In this document: positions 1 to 7,849 of the stretch, one piece after another
How the letters are laid out: each line of letters opens with the position of its first letter
How positions within the stretch are numbered: the first letter of the stretch is position 1
DNA from: a bacterium
GTDB taxonomy: Bacteria > Actinomycetota > Acidimicrobiia > Acidimicrobiales > Ilumatobacteraceae
DNA length: 37,608 bases
Direction of reading: 5' to 3'
NCBI GenBank assembly: GCA_029977615.1
Contig: JAPOKO010000012.1
Coordinates: 1 to 37,608, forward strand
Notes under the pieces: generated by a model
Seen by the model: only the letters and a program-made list of their open reading frames with translations
What the model was told of the DNA's origin: nothing
Database searches by the model: none
Program-made: the position numbers and the translations under genes

Positions 1-324
1 GTAACGGGCCTGTTCATTAGCGATACGTGTTTGGTTGATGCGGAGTTGTTCTAGAGCTGCAAGCGAAGCAGGATCTTCCTGCTTTTCAAGAAGCGCCTGA
101 ATTTCATTTCCAAGTTCATGTAATTGGTTTGACATTTCAGCGTTCGTCGCTGAAAGGCGACCGTCAAACACTGTAAGACGTTGTTCAAGTGTGTTGATTG
201 CAGCGGTGACAAGCGAAAGCTCGTTTGTGCGTTTGGTGACTTCTGAGCGAAGTGATTGCAGCTCTGTGCGAACTTCATCAAGATCGCTAACGGTTGCTTT
301 TGGTGTTCGAGCGAAAAGTGCCAT
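1..324 (-). CDS. Coiled-coil protein, N-terminal part (cut by window edge)
   Basis: An open minus-strand frame runs from ATG at 322-324 to the left edge without a stop, giving 108 residues that begin MALFARTPKATVSDLDEVRT. The sequence is almost entirely polar and helix-forming with heptad-like leucines (ELQSLRSEVTKRTNEL, INTLEQRLTVFDGRL, MSNQLHELGNEIQALLEK), so a long coiled coil is expected. There is no signal peptide or membrane segment in the visible part, so it is probably cytoplasmic. I do not recognise the family; small actinobacterial proteins with this look are usually annotated hypothetical. It diverges from tRNA-fMet. No Shine-Dalgarno or clear -10 box sits before the ATG. The C-terminal part is outside the window, so any catalytic domain would be missed. 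Confidence 0.7.
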   Translation of the reverse strand, partial: MALFARTPKATVSDLDEVRTELQSLRSEVTKRTNELSLVTAAINTLEQRLTVFDGRLSATNAEMSNQLHELGNEIQALLEKQEDPASLAALEQLRINQTRIANEQARY

Positions 325-360
325 GGTGGGTGTGTTGATGCAGGTGTTTTGGGGGGAAGG

Positions 361-390
361 TTGCTATCTCTATGGTGTGCTCGCTACCGT
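361..390 (+). promoter_or_regulatory. Possible promoter of tRNA-fMet
   Basis: TTGCTA (361-366) and TACCGT (385-390) are separated by 18 bases and would place transcription start about 7 bases before the tRNA. Both boxes are imperfect matches to the housekeeping consensus. Confidence 0.4.
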
Positions 391-403
391 ACAACTTCTA
401 CGA

Positions 404-480
<77 letters not shown>

Positions 481-485
481 AGGTC

Positions 486-515
486 AAAAGGTCCCCGGTT
501 CGCCGGGGGCCTTTT
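486..515 (+). terminator. Strong intrinsic terminator after tRNA-fMet
   Basis: A 13-pair stem (AAAAGGTCCCCGG at 486-498 with CCGGGGGCCTTTT at 503-515, one T-G wobble) closes on a TTCG tetraloop and ends in a T tract. It lies 6 bases after the tRNA. It is the only strong Rho-independent terminator I found in the window. Confidence 0.9.
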
Positions 516-549
516 GTATATAAACGGTCTAAGCACCCAGCAGCGTTGT

Positions 550-555
550 TATCCT
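550..555 (+). promoter_or_regulatory. -10 box of FKBP gene, leaderless layout
   Basis: TATCCT ends 6 bases before the ATG at 562, so transcription would start at or next to the start codon. There is no Shine-Dalgarno sequence. Confidence 0.6.
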
Positions 556-561
556 GCCTGA

Positions 562-936
562 ATGTCAAATAACAAGCCAACAGTCACGATTCCACAAGAA
601 GCTCCACCAGCAGAGTTGGTAAAAACCGACATCATCGTTGGAACTGGCGACGAAGCCGTGAAGGGCAAAAATGTTTCGGTGCACTATGTAGGTGTTGCTT
701 GGAGCAATGGTAAAGAGTTTGACGCTTCATGGAATCGAGGCGATGCATTTGAATTTCGTTTGGGCGCCGGCCAAGTAATTCAAGGCTGGGACGATGGCGT
801 TGCAGGAATGAAAGTTGGCGGACGTCGTCAACTTACAATTCCACCAGACATGGGTTATGGAAGTCGCGGTGCAGGCGGAGTAATCAAAGGTGGGGAAACG
901 CTTGTGTTTGTTGTTGATTTGCTGAATGTTTTTTAA
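562..936 (+). CDS. FKBP-type peptidyl-prolyl cis-trans isomerase
   Basis: The 124-residue product is a single FKBP domain that catalyses cis-trans isomerisation of Xaa-Pro bonds and assists protein folding. Pocket residues typical of FKBP12 are present in order: the Tyr of VHYVGV, Phe-Asp of KEFDAS, Phe of FEFRLG, the QVIQGWDDGVAGMKVGG stretch with the pocket-floor Trp, the Tyr of MGYGSRG, and Phe in LVFVVDLL. A 35-residue Pro-rich N-terminal extension precedes the domain and has no signal peptide, so the protein is probably cytoplasmic. The ATG is fixed by the -10 box 6 bases upstream. The gene stands alone between the tRNA terminator and a hairpin-forming repeat. Confidence 0.93.
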   Translation: MSNNKPTVTIPQEAPPAELVKTDIIVGTGDEAVKGKNVSVHYVGVAWSNGKEFDASWNRGDAFEFRLGAGQVIQGWDDGVAGMKVGGRRQLTIPPDMGYGSRGAGGVIKGGETLVFVVDLLNVF

Positions 937-971
937 CAAACTACACAGGTAGGCTTAACTCAACAGAATTT

Positions 972-991
972 TGTGCAACATAAGTTGCACA
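972..991. promoter_or_regulatory. Perfect inverted repeat between FKBP and dehydrogenase genes
   Basis: TGTGCAAC and GTTGCACA form 8-base arms around ATAA. It lies 35 bases after the FKBP stop and 20 before the next ATG. There is no T tract after it on the plus strand, so an operator for the downstream gene is as likely as a terminator. Confidence 0.5.
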
Positions 992-1010
992 TTCGAAAAA
1001 CTGGTGAGTA

Positions 1011-2297
1011 ATGAACATCTTGGTAATCGGTGCAGGTGGCGTAGGCGCTTCAATGGCGTCTATTGCTGAGACCCGATCGTTTTTTACGCAATTTGTCCTC
1101 GCGGACATTTCTCTTTCTCGTGCCGAAGAGGCAATCGCACAACTTGACGATCGATCAAAATTTGTTGCAGAACAAGTTGACGCTCGCGATAAAGAAGCCA
1201 TCAAGGCGCTTATCCAAAAAGTGAAAGCAGACGTTGTTGTAAACGCCTGTGATCCGCGCATGAACGAGCCAATTTTTAACGCGGCATACGAAGCACATTG
1301 CAATTACATCGATATGGCAATGAACTTGAGTGAACCACATGTGTCCAACCCATACGAAGAAGTTGGATCACCATTAGGTGCAGATCAATTGGCGGCTGAC
1401 CAAGCGTGGCGCGATCGCGGACTTCTCGCACTTGTTGGAATGGGTGTTGAGCCTGGACTGAGCGATGTATTTGCTCGCTACGCGGCTGACAACTTATTTG
1501 ACACCATTGACGAAATTGGTGTGCGTGACGGGTCGAACCTGTCAATTGACGGCCTCGACTTCGCTCCGACATTTTCCATTTGGACAACCATTGAAGAATG
1601 TCTGAATCCACCAATTGTGTGGGAAAAGAACCGTGGCTTGTATACGACTGATTGTTTCTCGGAACCAGAAGTGTTTCACTTTCCAGCAGGAATTGGACCG
1701 TACGAGTGCGTCAACGTAGAACACGAAGAAGTACTGCTTATTCCCCGCGAGATTGATTGCAACAGAGTGACGTTTAAGTACAGCCTTGGTGCAGAGTTCA
1801 TTGACTGGCTGAAAACGTTTGCGTACCTTGGTCTTGACAGCAAGGAACACGTGCGCGTGGGAGATGTCAGTGTTTCTCCGCGTGATGTTCTGGCTGCCGT
1901 GCTTCCTAACCCTGCAAAGCTTGGACACCTTATGCATGGCAAAACCTGTGCAGGAACATGGGTCCGTGGAACCTATGACGGCAAGCCACGCGAGGTGTAT
2001 TTGTATCATGTTGCCGATAACGAGACCACCATGCGCGACTGGGGTTCGCAAGCCGTGTTGTGGCAAACCGCAATTTGTCCGGTGGTTGCACTCGAGCTCC
2101 TGGCAAATGGAAGTTGGAAGTCAACTGGCGTTCGCGGAGCTGAAGCGTTTAATGCTGATCCTTTCCTCAATTTGCTTGGCGATTACGGCGCGCATCACGG
2201 AATGGTGGAAATGGGTCCTGGTTTGTGGCCAAGTCCAAAACCAACTGGTCAACCTGGTTGGGACCGCCCCGTGAAACGTGCAATTCGATTGAACTAG
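1011..2297 (+). CDS. Saccharopine dehydrogenase family oxidoreductase
   Basis: The 428-residue protein starts with a Rossmann dinucleotide-binding motif, VIGAGGVGASM (about residues 5-15), followed by an acidic strand end (LADIS) and the VVNACDPRMNEPIFNAAYEA segment typical of the saccharopine dehydrogenase NAD(P)-binding domain. A C-terminal catalytic-type domain follows, containing VGMGVEPGLSDVFARYAA. The family includes saccharopine reductases of lysine metabolism, carboxynorspermidine synthase and uncharacterised reductases. Its length fits carboxynorspermidine-type or Lys9-like enzymes, but the substrate cannot be fixed from sequence. GGTGAG stands just before the ATG as a weak ribosome site. 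The stop codon overlaps the start of the VanZ-like gene, so the two are probably translated together. Confidence 0.85.
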   Translation: MNILVIGAGGVGASMASIAETRSFFTQFVLADISLSRAEEAIAQLDDRSKFVAEQVDARDKEAIKALIQKVKADVVVNACDPRMNEPIFNAAYEAHCNYIDMAMNLSEPHVSNPYEEVGSPLGADQLAADQAWRDRGLLALVGMGVEPGLSDVFARYAADNLFDTIDEIGVRDGSNLSIDGLDFAPTFSIWTTIEECLNPPIVWEKNRGLYTTDCFSEPEVFHFPAGIGPYECVNVEHEEVLLIPREIDCNRVTFKYSLGAEFIDWLKTFAYLGLDSKEHVRVGDVSVSPRDVLAAVLPNPAKLGHLMHGKTCAGTWVRGTYDGKPREVYLYHVADNETTMRDWGSQAVLWQTAICPVVALELLANGSWKSTGVRGAEAFNADPFLNLLGDYGAHHGMVEMGPGLWPSPKPTGQPGWDRPVKRAIRLN

Positions 2298-2713
2298 TGG
2301 TGCTGCGAAGTACCGCGCGCTCGGTTTTTGCTGGTGCAGCAATCGTTGCGGCAACTGCGTTGATGTGGTCGGATACCGCAATTTCATGGTGGACCAACAT
2401 CATTGAATTTGCTCTCCGAGTGAATGAATCTGCAACAACGGAAGTACTTGAGCGTCGTCCATCAGGAGACGCAGACCTTCATGCACTGGTATGGGGAGCG
2501 TGCGCTCTACTTGTTGTATTTGCAGTGGAAGCTTCGGTTGTTCGCCGTGCGCTAGCGATGTTGTTTGTGTGGTCCGTTTTTGTTGAGCTTGCTCAACCTT
2601 GGTTCACACAATTGCGCTCACGTCAGGAAACTGACTTGATTGGTAATTGCATTGGAGTGTTGTTGGTTATTGTGGGCAATGAAGTTATTGCGAAGGTCCG
2701 AGAACGCCATTGA
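2297..2713 (+). CDS. VanZ-like small membrane protein
   Basis: The frame encodes about 138 residues with several hydrophobic helices: one near the N-terminus (SVFAGAAIVAATALM), one around ALVWGACALLVVFAVEA, one at RRALAMLFVWSVFVE, and a last one at LIGNCIGVLLVIVGNEV. The segment with E-x2-Q, an Arg-rich stretch and D-LIGNCIG (FVELAQPWFTQLRSRQETD) matches the conserved VanZ-type signature of Glu, Gln, Asp and Asn-x2-Gly. The molecular role of VanZ proteins is uncertain; some affect glycopeptide susceptibility. The frame is open upstream, but I chose GTG at 2297, which shares one base with the previous stop (GTG at 2300 is equally possible). The 3' end overlaps the thymidine kinase gene by 29 bases, tail to tail. 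Confidence 0.7.
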   Translation: MVLRSTARSVFAGAAIVAATALMWSDTAISWWTNIIEFALRVNESATTEVLERRPSGDADLHALVWGACALLVVFAVEASVVRRALAMLFVWSVFVELAQPWFTQLRSRQETDLIGNCIGVLLVIVGNEVIAKVRERH

Positions 2714-3293
2714 TGTAGTGCTTGCGACACAGCAATTCGTATCGCACCTCATCGCCAAATAGCGGTTCACTCATGGTTCTGTCAGTGTCGCCAACAACAA
2801 CGGTTTCGCCTTCGTACACAATGACACCGTTCACTAATCGAGCATTGTTGTTTGCTCGATCGCCACACCAACAACGTGCTTCAACCTGCATTTCAATTCG
2901 TTGATCAGCAATTTCTAGTAAACGTCGTGTGCCATCAAACAACAATCCGCGGAAGTCGGTAATGAGTCCGAAAGCAAACACATCAACATTGAGTTCATCA
3001 ACAACACGGGCAAGCTGGTCGCATTGCTCTAAAGAGTAGAACTGTGTTTCATCACAAACAAGAAACTGCAGCGGCATGTGCGCTTTGGTTAACTCAAACA
3101 AATCAAGATCAAGTGAAACGTCAATTGCAGGAGCCGAAACTCCAAGACGGCTGGTTACTTGTGAACCATCGCGGTCAAGTTTGGTGAGTAGTAATCCATT
3201 CACTCCGCGTGAAGACATGTTGTGGTGAATTTGCAGAGCGAGGGTGCTCTTTCCTGAACCCATCGTGCCGTAACTGAATCGCAAGGTGGCCAT
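2685..3293 (-). CDS. tdk: Thymidine kinase (type II)
   Basis: This is a 202-residue salvage enzyme that phosphorylates thymidine to dTMP with ATP in the cytoplasm. The N-terminus MATLRFSYGTMGSGKST carries the P-loop GTMGSGKST (residues 9-17). The catalytic glutamate sits in LVCDETQF, and the lasso region holds the zinc-type cysteines CWCG and CRKH. NGVIVYEGETVVVGD is the usual segment between the cysteine pairs. The open frame extends 35 codons further upstream, but those residues do not resemble the family and would run into deoC, so I chose ATG at 3293. A TACGGT box lies 11 bases before it. It diverges from deoC, which handles the other product of thymidine breakdown. Confidence 0.93.
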   Translation of the reverse strand: MATLRFSYGTMGSGKSTLALQIHHNMSSRGVNGLLLTKLDRDGSQVTSRLGVSAPAIDVSLDLDLFELTKAHMPLQFLVCDETQFYSLEQCDQLARVVDELNVDVFAFGLITDFRGLLFDGTRRLLEIADQRIEMQVEARCWCGDRANNNARLVNGVIVYEGETVVVGDTDRTMSEPLFGDEVRYELLCRKHYINGVLGPSQ

Positions 3294-3340
3294 GACGATC
3301 ATGAACCGTAGTCGGACTGATGTGGTTGATCCACCTGGCG

Positions 3341-3346
3341 TAGTGT
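3341..3346 (+). promoter_or_regulatory. -10 box of deoC, leaderless layout
   Basis: TAGTGT ends 7 bases before the ATG at 3354. It overlaps an in-frame GTG at 3345 and so argues against that earlier start. Confidence 0.55.
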
Positions 3347-3353
3347 GGGGTAC

Positions 3354-4016
3354 ATGGAAGCCCTTGATCGCGCCACGCTTGCCATGATGATTGATCACAC
3401 ATTGCTTACTCCTGAGGCAACAGCAGCCGACATTATTGCGTTGTGTGGAGAGGCTGACGAATTGGCGGTTGGCGCCGTATGTGTTTCTCCCAACTGGGTG
3501 TCAATTGCGCATAAAACCACAAGAATCCCTGTCGCCAGCGTGGTGGGATTCCCATCGGGCAATCACCTTTCGGGCGTAAAGGCATCAGAAGCAGCTCAGG
3601 CGGTTTCCGATGGAGCGAGTGAAATAGACATGGTTGCCAATTTGGGGTGGATTGCAAGTGGGGAATGGTCCAGTATTGAGAGTGATGTTGCTGCAGTTCG
3701 CAGAGCGATAGGTGAACACGTGGTCTTGAAGGTGATTTTGGAGACAGGACTATGGTCGAGTGAGCAAATCGCTGCTGCTTGCAATCACAGTGTTTCTGGT
3801 GGTGCTGACTACGTAAAAACCTCAACTGGATTTCACAAAGTGGGTGGGGCATCGCTCGAAGCGGTTCGAACCATGCGCAGTGTTGTTGGGGCGGATATCG
3901 GTGTCAAAGCAAGTGGTGGCATTCGTACTACTGCTGATGCGCTTGCAATGATCGAAGCAGGAGCAAGTCGCATTGGGGCATCAGCAACACGTGCAATATT
4001 GAGCGGTCTGAAATGA
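3354..4016 (+). CDS. deoC: Deoxyribose-phosphate aldolase
   Basis: The 220-residue class I aldolase splits 2-deoxyribose-5-phosphate into acetaldehyde and glyceraldehyde-3-phosphate, the last step of deoxynucleoside catabolism. The Schiff-base lysine is in YVKTSTGF and the second active-site lysine in GVKASGGIR. IDHTLL near the N-terminus, VCVSPNWV, VVGFPSG and EIDMVANLG are all conserved DeoC segments in the right order for a TIM barrel. The start at ATG 3354 is chosen over GTG 3345 because of the -10 box. The stop overlaps the next ATG (ATGA), coupling deoC to the L,D-transpeptidase gene although the two have no obvious shared pathway. Confidence 0.96.
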   Translation: MEALDRATLAMMIDHTLLTPEATAADIIALCGEADELAVGAVCVSPNWVSIAHKTTRIPVASVVGFPSGNHLSGVKASEAAQAVSDGASEIDMVANLGWIASGEWSSIESDVAAVRRAIGEHVVLKVILETGLWSSEQIAAACNHSVSGGADYVKTSTGFHKVGGASLEAVRTMRSVVGADIGVKASGGIRTTADALAMIEAGASRIGASATRAILSGLK

Positions 4017-4561
4017 AACACGTTGCACTTGTTCTTGCAGTTGTTGTATCAGCTTGGGGTGGTCAGGGAGTAGCCAATGCAGCCGTTGATCCAACTCCAA
4101 CAACGACTTCTACGACGATTGCATCAACTACAACAACTGTTGCTGTATCGACTTTCGCTGTGCCAAAAAATTCCGGAAACGGTCGTCGGATTGTGTACTC
4201 AAACCGCCAGTTGCGTGTGTGGGTGATAAACCGTTCTGGTGAAGTTATTCGCACCTTCTTGGTGTCAGGTCAGCGTGGTCAACCCAAGAAGGGTTCTTAT
4301 GTTGTTAAAAACCAATCCGTGTCGTCGTTCAGTCAGGAACTTGAGGGTGTGAAGTTTCGGTTCATGACGAGATTCGCAATTGGTCGCAATGGTGGCAATA
4401 TCGGCTTCCATGAAATACCAACGAAGAACGGTGTGCCGCTGCAAACCGAAGCGGAACTGGGAACGTTTTTGGGCAGTGGTTGCTTGCGATCAAGTACTGC
4501 AGACGCAAAATTCATCTATGACTGGGCTAAACCCGGAACGGCAGTTGTAGTCGTACCGTAA
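4013..4561 (+). CDS. Secreted L,D-transpeptidase (YkuD domain)
   Basis: The 182-residue protein has an N-terminal signal peptide (MKHVALVLAVVVSAW... ending near VANA), then a Thr-rich linker of about 25 residues (TPTTTSTTIASTTTT), then a compact YkuD catalytic domain. The catalytic motif is intact: His in IGFHEIP and Cys in GSGCLRSS, the H...SxGCxR signature. L,D-transpeptidases form 3-3 peptidoglycan crosslinks or attach proteins to the wall outside the membrane. Threonine-rich spacers of this kind recur in other exported proteins of this window. It overlaps deoC by 4 bases and meets the DUF885 gene tail to tail with 7 bases between them. Confidence 0.92.
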   Translation: MKHVALVLAVVVSAWGGQGVANAAVDPTPTTTSTTIASTTTTVAVSTFAVPKNSGNGRRIVYSNRQLRVWVINRSGEVIRTFLVSGQRGQPKKGSYVVKNQSVSSFSQELEGVKFRFMTRFAIGRNGGNIGFHEIPTKNGVPLQTEAELGTFLGSGCLRSSTADAKFIYDWAKPGTAVVVVP

Positions 4562-4568
4562 ATAGCTT

Positions 4569-6239
4569 TTAGAAGCGCGCCATTTCCGACTTCAATAAGT
4601 CAAGACCCAAGTTGCCAAGGTCGAGGGCATGTGCGTGCCATTTGCGCAAGTCAAATGATGCTCCATATTTCTTCTTGGCATCATCACGCAGGTCAAGCCA
4701 CACGCGTTCGCCAAGCTTGTATGAAATGGCTTGCCCTGGCCAACCGAGGTAGCGGTTGATTTCTGAGCGATTGAATTCATCATCGCTTGATGAGCGAGCG
4801 CTAAGGAATTCGAGCATGAGTTCTGGTGTCCATTGCTCACCTGGATGCCACGAGGAACTCTGTGGAATGGCAAAACCACAATGAATTCCAGTGTCAATAA
4901 CGATTCGGGCGGCGCGGAATGCCTGGGCATACAGATATCCCAAGCGATATTCAGGGTTCTCTAAGAATCCGAATTCGTCCATTAGACGCTCGGCATATAA
5001 CGCCCAGCCTTCGCCGTGGCCCGACACGAACGTATTGCGTTGGAAGCGTGAGAGCTTTTCAGAGTTAATGGTGGCGATTGCAACCTGTAAGTGATGGCCG
5101 GGAACACCTTCGTGATACGCAGTGGTTGGTTCGCTCCAACGCGGGAATACGGTGCGACCGTTTGTTGGATACCAGGTACGACCTGGGCGACTGAGATCCT
5201 CGCTTGGCCCTGTGTAATACATGGCGGCTGCTCCGCCTGGCGGAGAGATCATTGCCTCAACAGTACGAATGGATTCTGGAATTGAAAAATGATTGTTGTC
5301 GATAAGAAACGACATCGCGTCGTCCATCAACTCTTGCAGCCAGTCACGTAGCGCGCCTTCGCCTTGAATTGAACGCGAAGGATCGGTGTCTAGAAAGTGA
5401 CGGACTTCTGAAAGTGTTGAACCTGGAAGAATTTCCTGCGCAACGCGCTCCATTTCTGCATCGATGCGTTGAACTTCCGCCCAACCCCATTCATATGCAT
5501 CCTTGGCTTCAACTTTCATTCCCATGAAGCGTCGTCGGGCAAGTGCGTGGCGCTCGGGGCCAACACCGTCGCGTGTGTCAGCTTGTGGCGCGTAGTCGTT
5601 GATGAGGAAGTCTGCGGTTTCACCAAGTGCTTGTGTTGCTTGCTTTGCCACTTTGCGAAGCTGTTCTATTGGTGCGCCTGCAACAGAAGTTGCAGATTCT
5701 GCGAATTGTTCAAAGAATGCTGGAGCATCTTTTCGACCCGCCCACGTTGCGAGCTGCTCGCTCGATGCAAGAACTTGCCGGCGTTGTGCTTTTACTCCGC
5801 GATCAAGACCAAGTTTCCACGACTCACGCATACCTGCAAACGCTTGCGGGACTTTTGACATTCGTTCCGCAATCACCGACCATTGTTCTGCTGTATCAGT
5901 TGGCATGAGATCGAAAATTGCTCGAGCGGCATCAACATCACCAGCAAGCACGCGAATGGAAACCAAATGCTCATTGGCGTCGTACTCGGCTCCAGAGATT
6001 TCTAGAGACTCACGCAGTACACCAGCTGCCAAGCGGTCGGAACTCGCGCTTGTATCAAGCGCGTTCAGCTTTGCAAGAGTTTGGCGATCGTTTTCTGCCC
6101 GAGCATCGTGCCCTGCTGGGCTGAAGTCGGTCATCTCGTGATCATGGCCTGCAATCCCCATATAGGTGGCTGCTGCCGGATCAAGTTCGGCAACCTTATT
6201 GATGTAGTCGTCTGAGAGGGAATACACAGGGGAAGTCAT
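4569..6239 (-). CDS. DUF885 family protein, putative metallopeptidase
   Basis: The 556-residue product has the hallmark of the DUF885 family, the metal-binding-type motif HEGVPGHH at residues 376-383 in the context TTAYHEGVPGHHLQ, followed by the conserved GWALYAERLMDE helix. The N-terminal half is helical and matches the family layout, including YSLSDDYINKVAELDPAAATYMGI. Members are thought to be zinc peptidases related to thermolysin-like folds, but most lack a known substrate. There is no signal peptide, so it is probably cytoplasmic. Length is normal for the family. The ATG at 6239 is supported by a -10 box 6 bases upstream. Confidence 0.92.
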   Translation of the reverse strand: MTSPVYSLSDDYINKVAELDPAAATYMGIAGHDHEMTDFSPAGHDARAENDRQTLAKLNALDTSASSDRLAAGVLRESLEISGAEYDANEHLVSIRVLAGDVDAARAIFDLMPTDTAEQWSVIAERMSKVPQAFAGMRESWKLGLDRGVKAQRRQVLASSEQLATWAGRKDAPAFFEQFAESATSVAGAPIEQLRKVAKQATQALGETADFLINDYAPQADTRDGVGPERHALARRRFMGMKVEAKDAYEWGWAEVQRIDAEMERVAQEILPGSTLSEVRHFLDTDPSRSIQGEGALRDWLQELMDDAMSFLIDNNHFSIPESIRTVEAMISPPGGAAAMYYTGPSEDLSRPGRTWYPTNGRTVFPRWSEPTTAYHEGVPGHHLQVAIATINSEKLSRFQRNTFVSGHGEGWALYAERLMDEFGFLENPEYRLGYLYAQAFRAARIVIDTGIHCGFAIPQSSSWHPGEQWTPELMLEFLSARSSSDDEFNRSEINRYLGWPGQAISYKLGERVWLDLRDDAKKKYGASFDLRKWHAHALDLGNLGLDLLKSEMARF

Positions 6240-6245
6240 GGCAAT

Positions 6246-6251
6246 ACGATA
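6246..6251 (-). promoter_or_regulatory. -10 box of DUF885 gene, leaderless layout
   Basis: TATCGT on the minus strand ends 6 bases before the ATG. There is no ribosome-binding sequence. Confidence 0.55.
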
Positions 6252-6280
6252 CGCCTTTGCAGATGCGTTATGTGGGGTGA

Positions 6281-7810
6281 CTAACTGGTGCTGTCTGGTC
6301 CATGTCTGACGATTTTGGCTATAACGATGGACTTTTCTGCGGTATCAACATGCATATAGATGCGAATCAGGGTGCGATTCTTTCCTCTTCGCAGGTGTGC
6401 TCCGATATGAATCTGCTTGTTCTTATGCAAAGCGGAGTACCACTCGCCATGTCGATGATGTGTGTCTTCAGAAATGCGCGGCGCAAAGTCAAGACCCGCA
6501 CTATCACGTAAATACGACTGCAGTCCAGCAATCGGGAATACATCTCTGCGCCAGTTGGCGACTGCGTTATCAAGGGCCTTCAAGTCCTGAAGCACTTGAC
6601 GTGGGTTTGGGCCTTGAAGTTCGTTCGCGGTTGTGAATGCGCTTGGCAAAAACTCGAGGTGCTTGCATTCGGATCGCGCACGATTCACAGCATCAAGCAC
6701 TGTACGGAGCACACGGTCGGGGCGTGCGCGGGCGAGTTCAGCGTCAAGGTCAAGTGCTTGCAGCGTGAGAGCATCCAGGCGTCCGCGGAGAAGTGCAACT
6801 TCAGTTGACAGCTCTTCCACTTCCACCTCTTTTTCTTCAAGCAACTCTGCAAACTCATCGCGTTCTGCTTCTACTTCTTCTAGTGCGTCATCGAGTTGCT
6901 CAATATGGAGTTGGTGCTCATTAACCGTTCGTTTGAGTTGCTCAACGACAGGCGTCAGGTCTGTTGTGGCTTGAGTAGCAACTGGAGTTGGCGTGGGAGG
7001 TACCGACTGAACTGGTCGACTTGTACCGAATCGCGGAGGCGCCTGTGTAGGAATTTCTGGCTGTAACGCCGCGGCTTCCAATATCGGATTTTCAATCTGT
7101 TCACGATTTGGAGTGACCGTATGAAAGGTCGTCGGTTGCGCAGGATGTGGCCACAAAATGGTCACATAGTTTTTGTCCAGCACTTTGCCATTGCAGTATG
7201 CATTGAACGAATTAACAGCATCAATGGACGTGATGTGAGCAATGTGAGCGATTCCAACAAGGTCTTCAAGCAGTGGCCCAGTGTGAGATGACTGAACCGA
7301 TTTATCAATAGTTGTTTCAACCAAAATGGGCAAGCGACGTGCGAGTGCATTAATGAAGTCGGCGGCGAGCGCTTCACCTTCAATTGCGGTAGTTACTTGG
7401 CGAATTGTCGGACTGATACGTCGCTCTGCGTCGTACACCTCGAGCAACTTGGCCATTTCGGCAACAAGAACTCGCACGGGTTTTGGTGGCAATTCTGCTC
7501 GGCGATGGGGGATGATTGAATCCTTGCCCGGTGCAAACTTCACCCTCAAATCAAAGACAAGTTGACCCTTATACGGAGTGAGGGTCGCGATAATCAGGTG
7601 AGTGCTACCCGTCTGTGGATGAGTGTTTTGTACTTCGAGCCTGAACACTTCATCGTCTTGACTATGTCGAATTCGAACTCGAATATTGGAGGGAAGGCGA
7701 TCTGCAGGAAACCACTGCTGATGCCACTTCGAAATAACCCCAATGGCGCGCTCGCGGGTTTCTTCGGTCCACCTCTTTGTGGGCAGCGTCATCGCGTACG
7801 TGGTGAACAT
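6281..7810 (-). CDS. Unrecognised three-part protein with central coiled coil
   Basis: This 509-residue protein has three clear parts. Residues 1 to about 225 form a mixed alpha/beta domain ending in DLVGIAHIAHITSIDAV and VTILWPHP. A Pro/Thr-rich linker (about 230-290) leads into an acidic coiled coil (about 290-365; DALEEVEAERDEFAELLEEK). The last 130 residues form a compact domain with ISEDTHHRHGEWYSALHKN, HIGAHLRRGKNRTLIRIYM and VIAKIVRHGP. From memory, the first and last parts resemble domains of poorly annotated actinobacterial proteins sometimes linked to conflict systems. In particular, the HLK...RIYF-like tail recalls RelE/ParE-fold pieces. I could not confirm this. There is no signal peptide. 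ATG 7810 has a TAGCGT box 10 bases upstream; ATG 7792 is an alternative start. Confidence 0.85.
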   Translation of the reverse strand: MFTTYAMTLPTKRWTEETRERAIGVISKWHQQWFPADRLPSNIRVRIRHSQDDEVFRLEVQNTHPQTGSTHLIIATLTPYKGQLVFDLRVKFAPGKDSIIPHRRAELPPKPVRVLVAEMAKLLEVYDAERRISPTIRQVTTAIEGEALAADFINALARRLPILVETTIDKSVQSSHTGPLLEDLVGIAHIAHITSIDAVNSFNAYCNGKVLDKNYVTILWPHPAQPTTFHTVTPNREQIENPILEAAALQPEIPTQAPPRFGTSRPVQSVPPTPTPVATQATTDLTPVVEQLKRTVNEHQLHIEQLDDALEEVEAERDEFAELLEEKEVEVEELSTEVALLRGRLDALTLQALDLDAELARARPDRVLRTVLDAVNRARSECKHLEFLPSAFTTANELQGPNPRQVLQDLKALDNAVANWRRDVFPIAGLQSYLRDSAGLDFAPRISEDTHHRHGEWYSALHKNKQIHIGAHLRRGKNRTLIRIYMHVDTAEKSIVIAKIVRHGPDSTS

Positions 7811-7837
7811 GGTCTACGTAACGCTAACGAGAGCGCC

Positions 7838-7843
7838 TAGGGT
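7838..7843 (+). promoter_or_regulatory. -10 box of SWEET-like gene, leaderless layout
   Basis: TAGGGT ends 6 bases before the GTG start at 7850. Confidence 0.55.
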
Positions 7844-7849
7844 TGCGAA

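Noticed and set aside
1542..2066. 174-codon antisense frame inside the saccharopine dehydrogenase-like gene
   Set aside because: No domain-like content and complete overlap with a recognisable enzyme gene.
5599..6141. 180-codon plus-strand frame inside the DUF885 gene
   Set aside because: Ser/Ala/Arg-rich shadow translation with no family resemblance; the opposite strand has a family motif and promoter.
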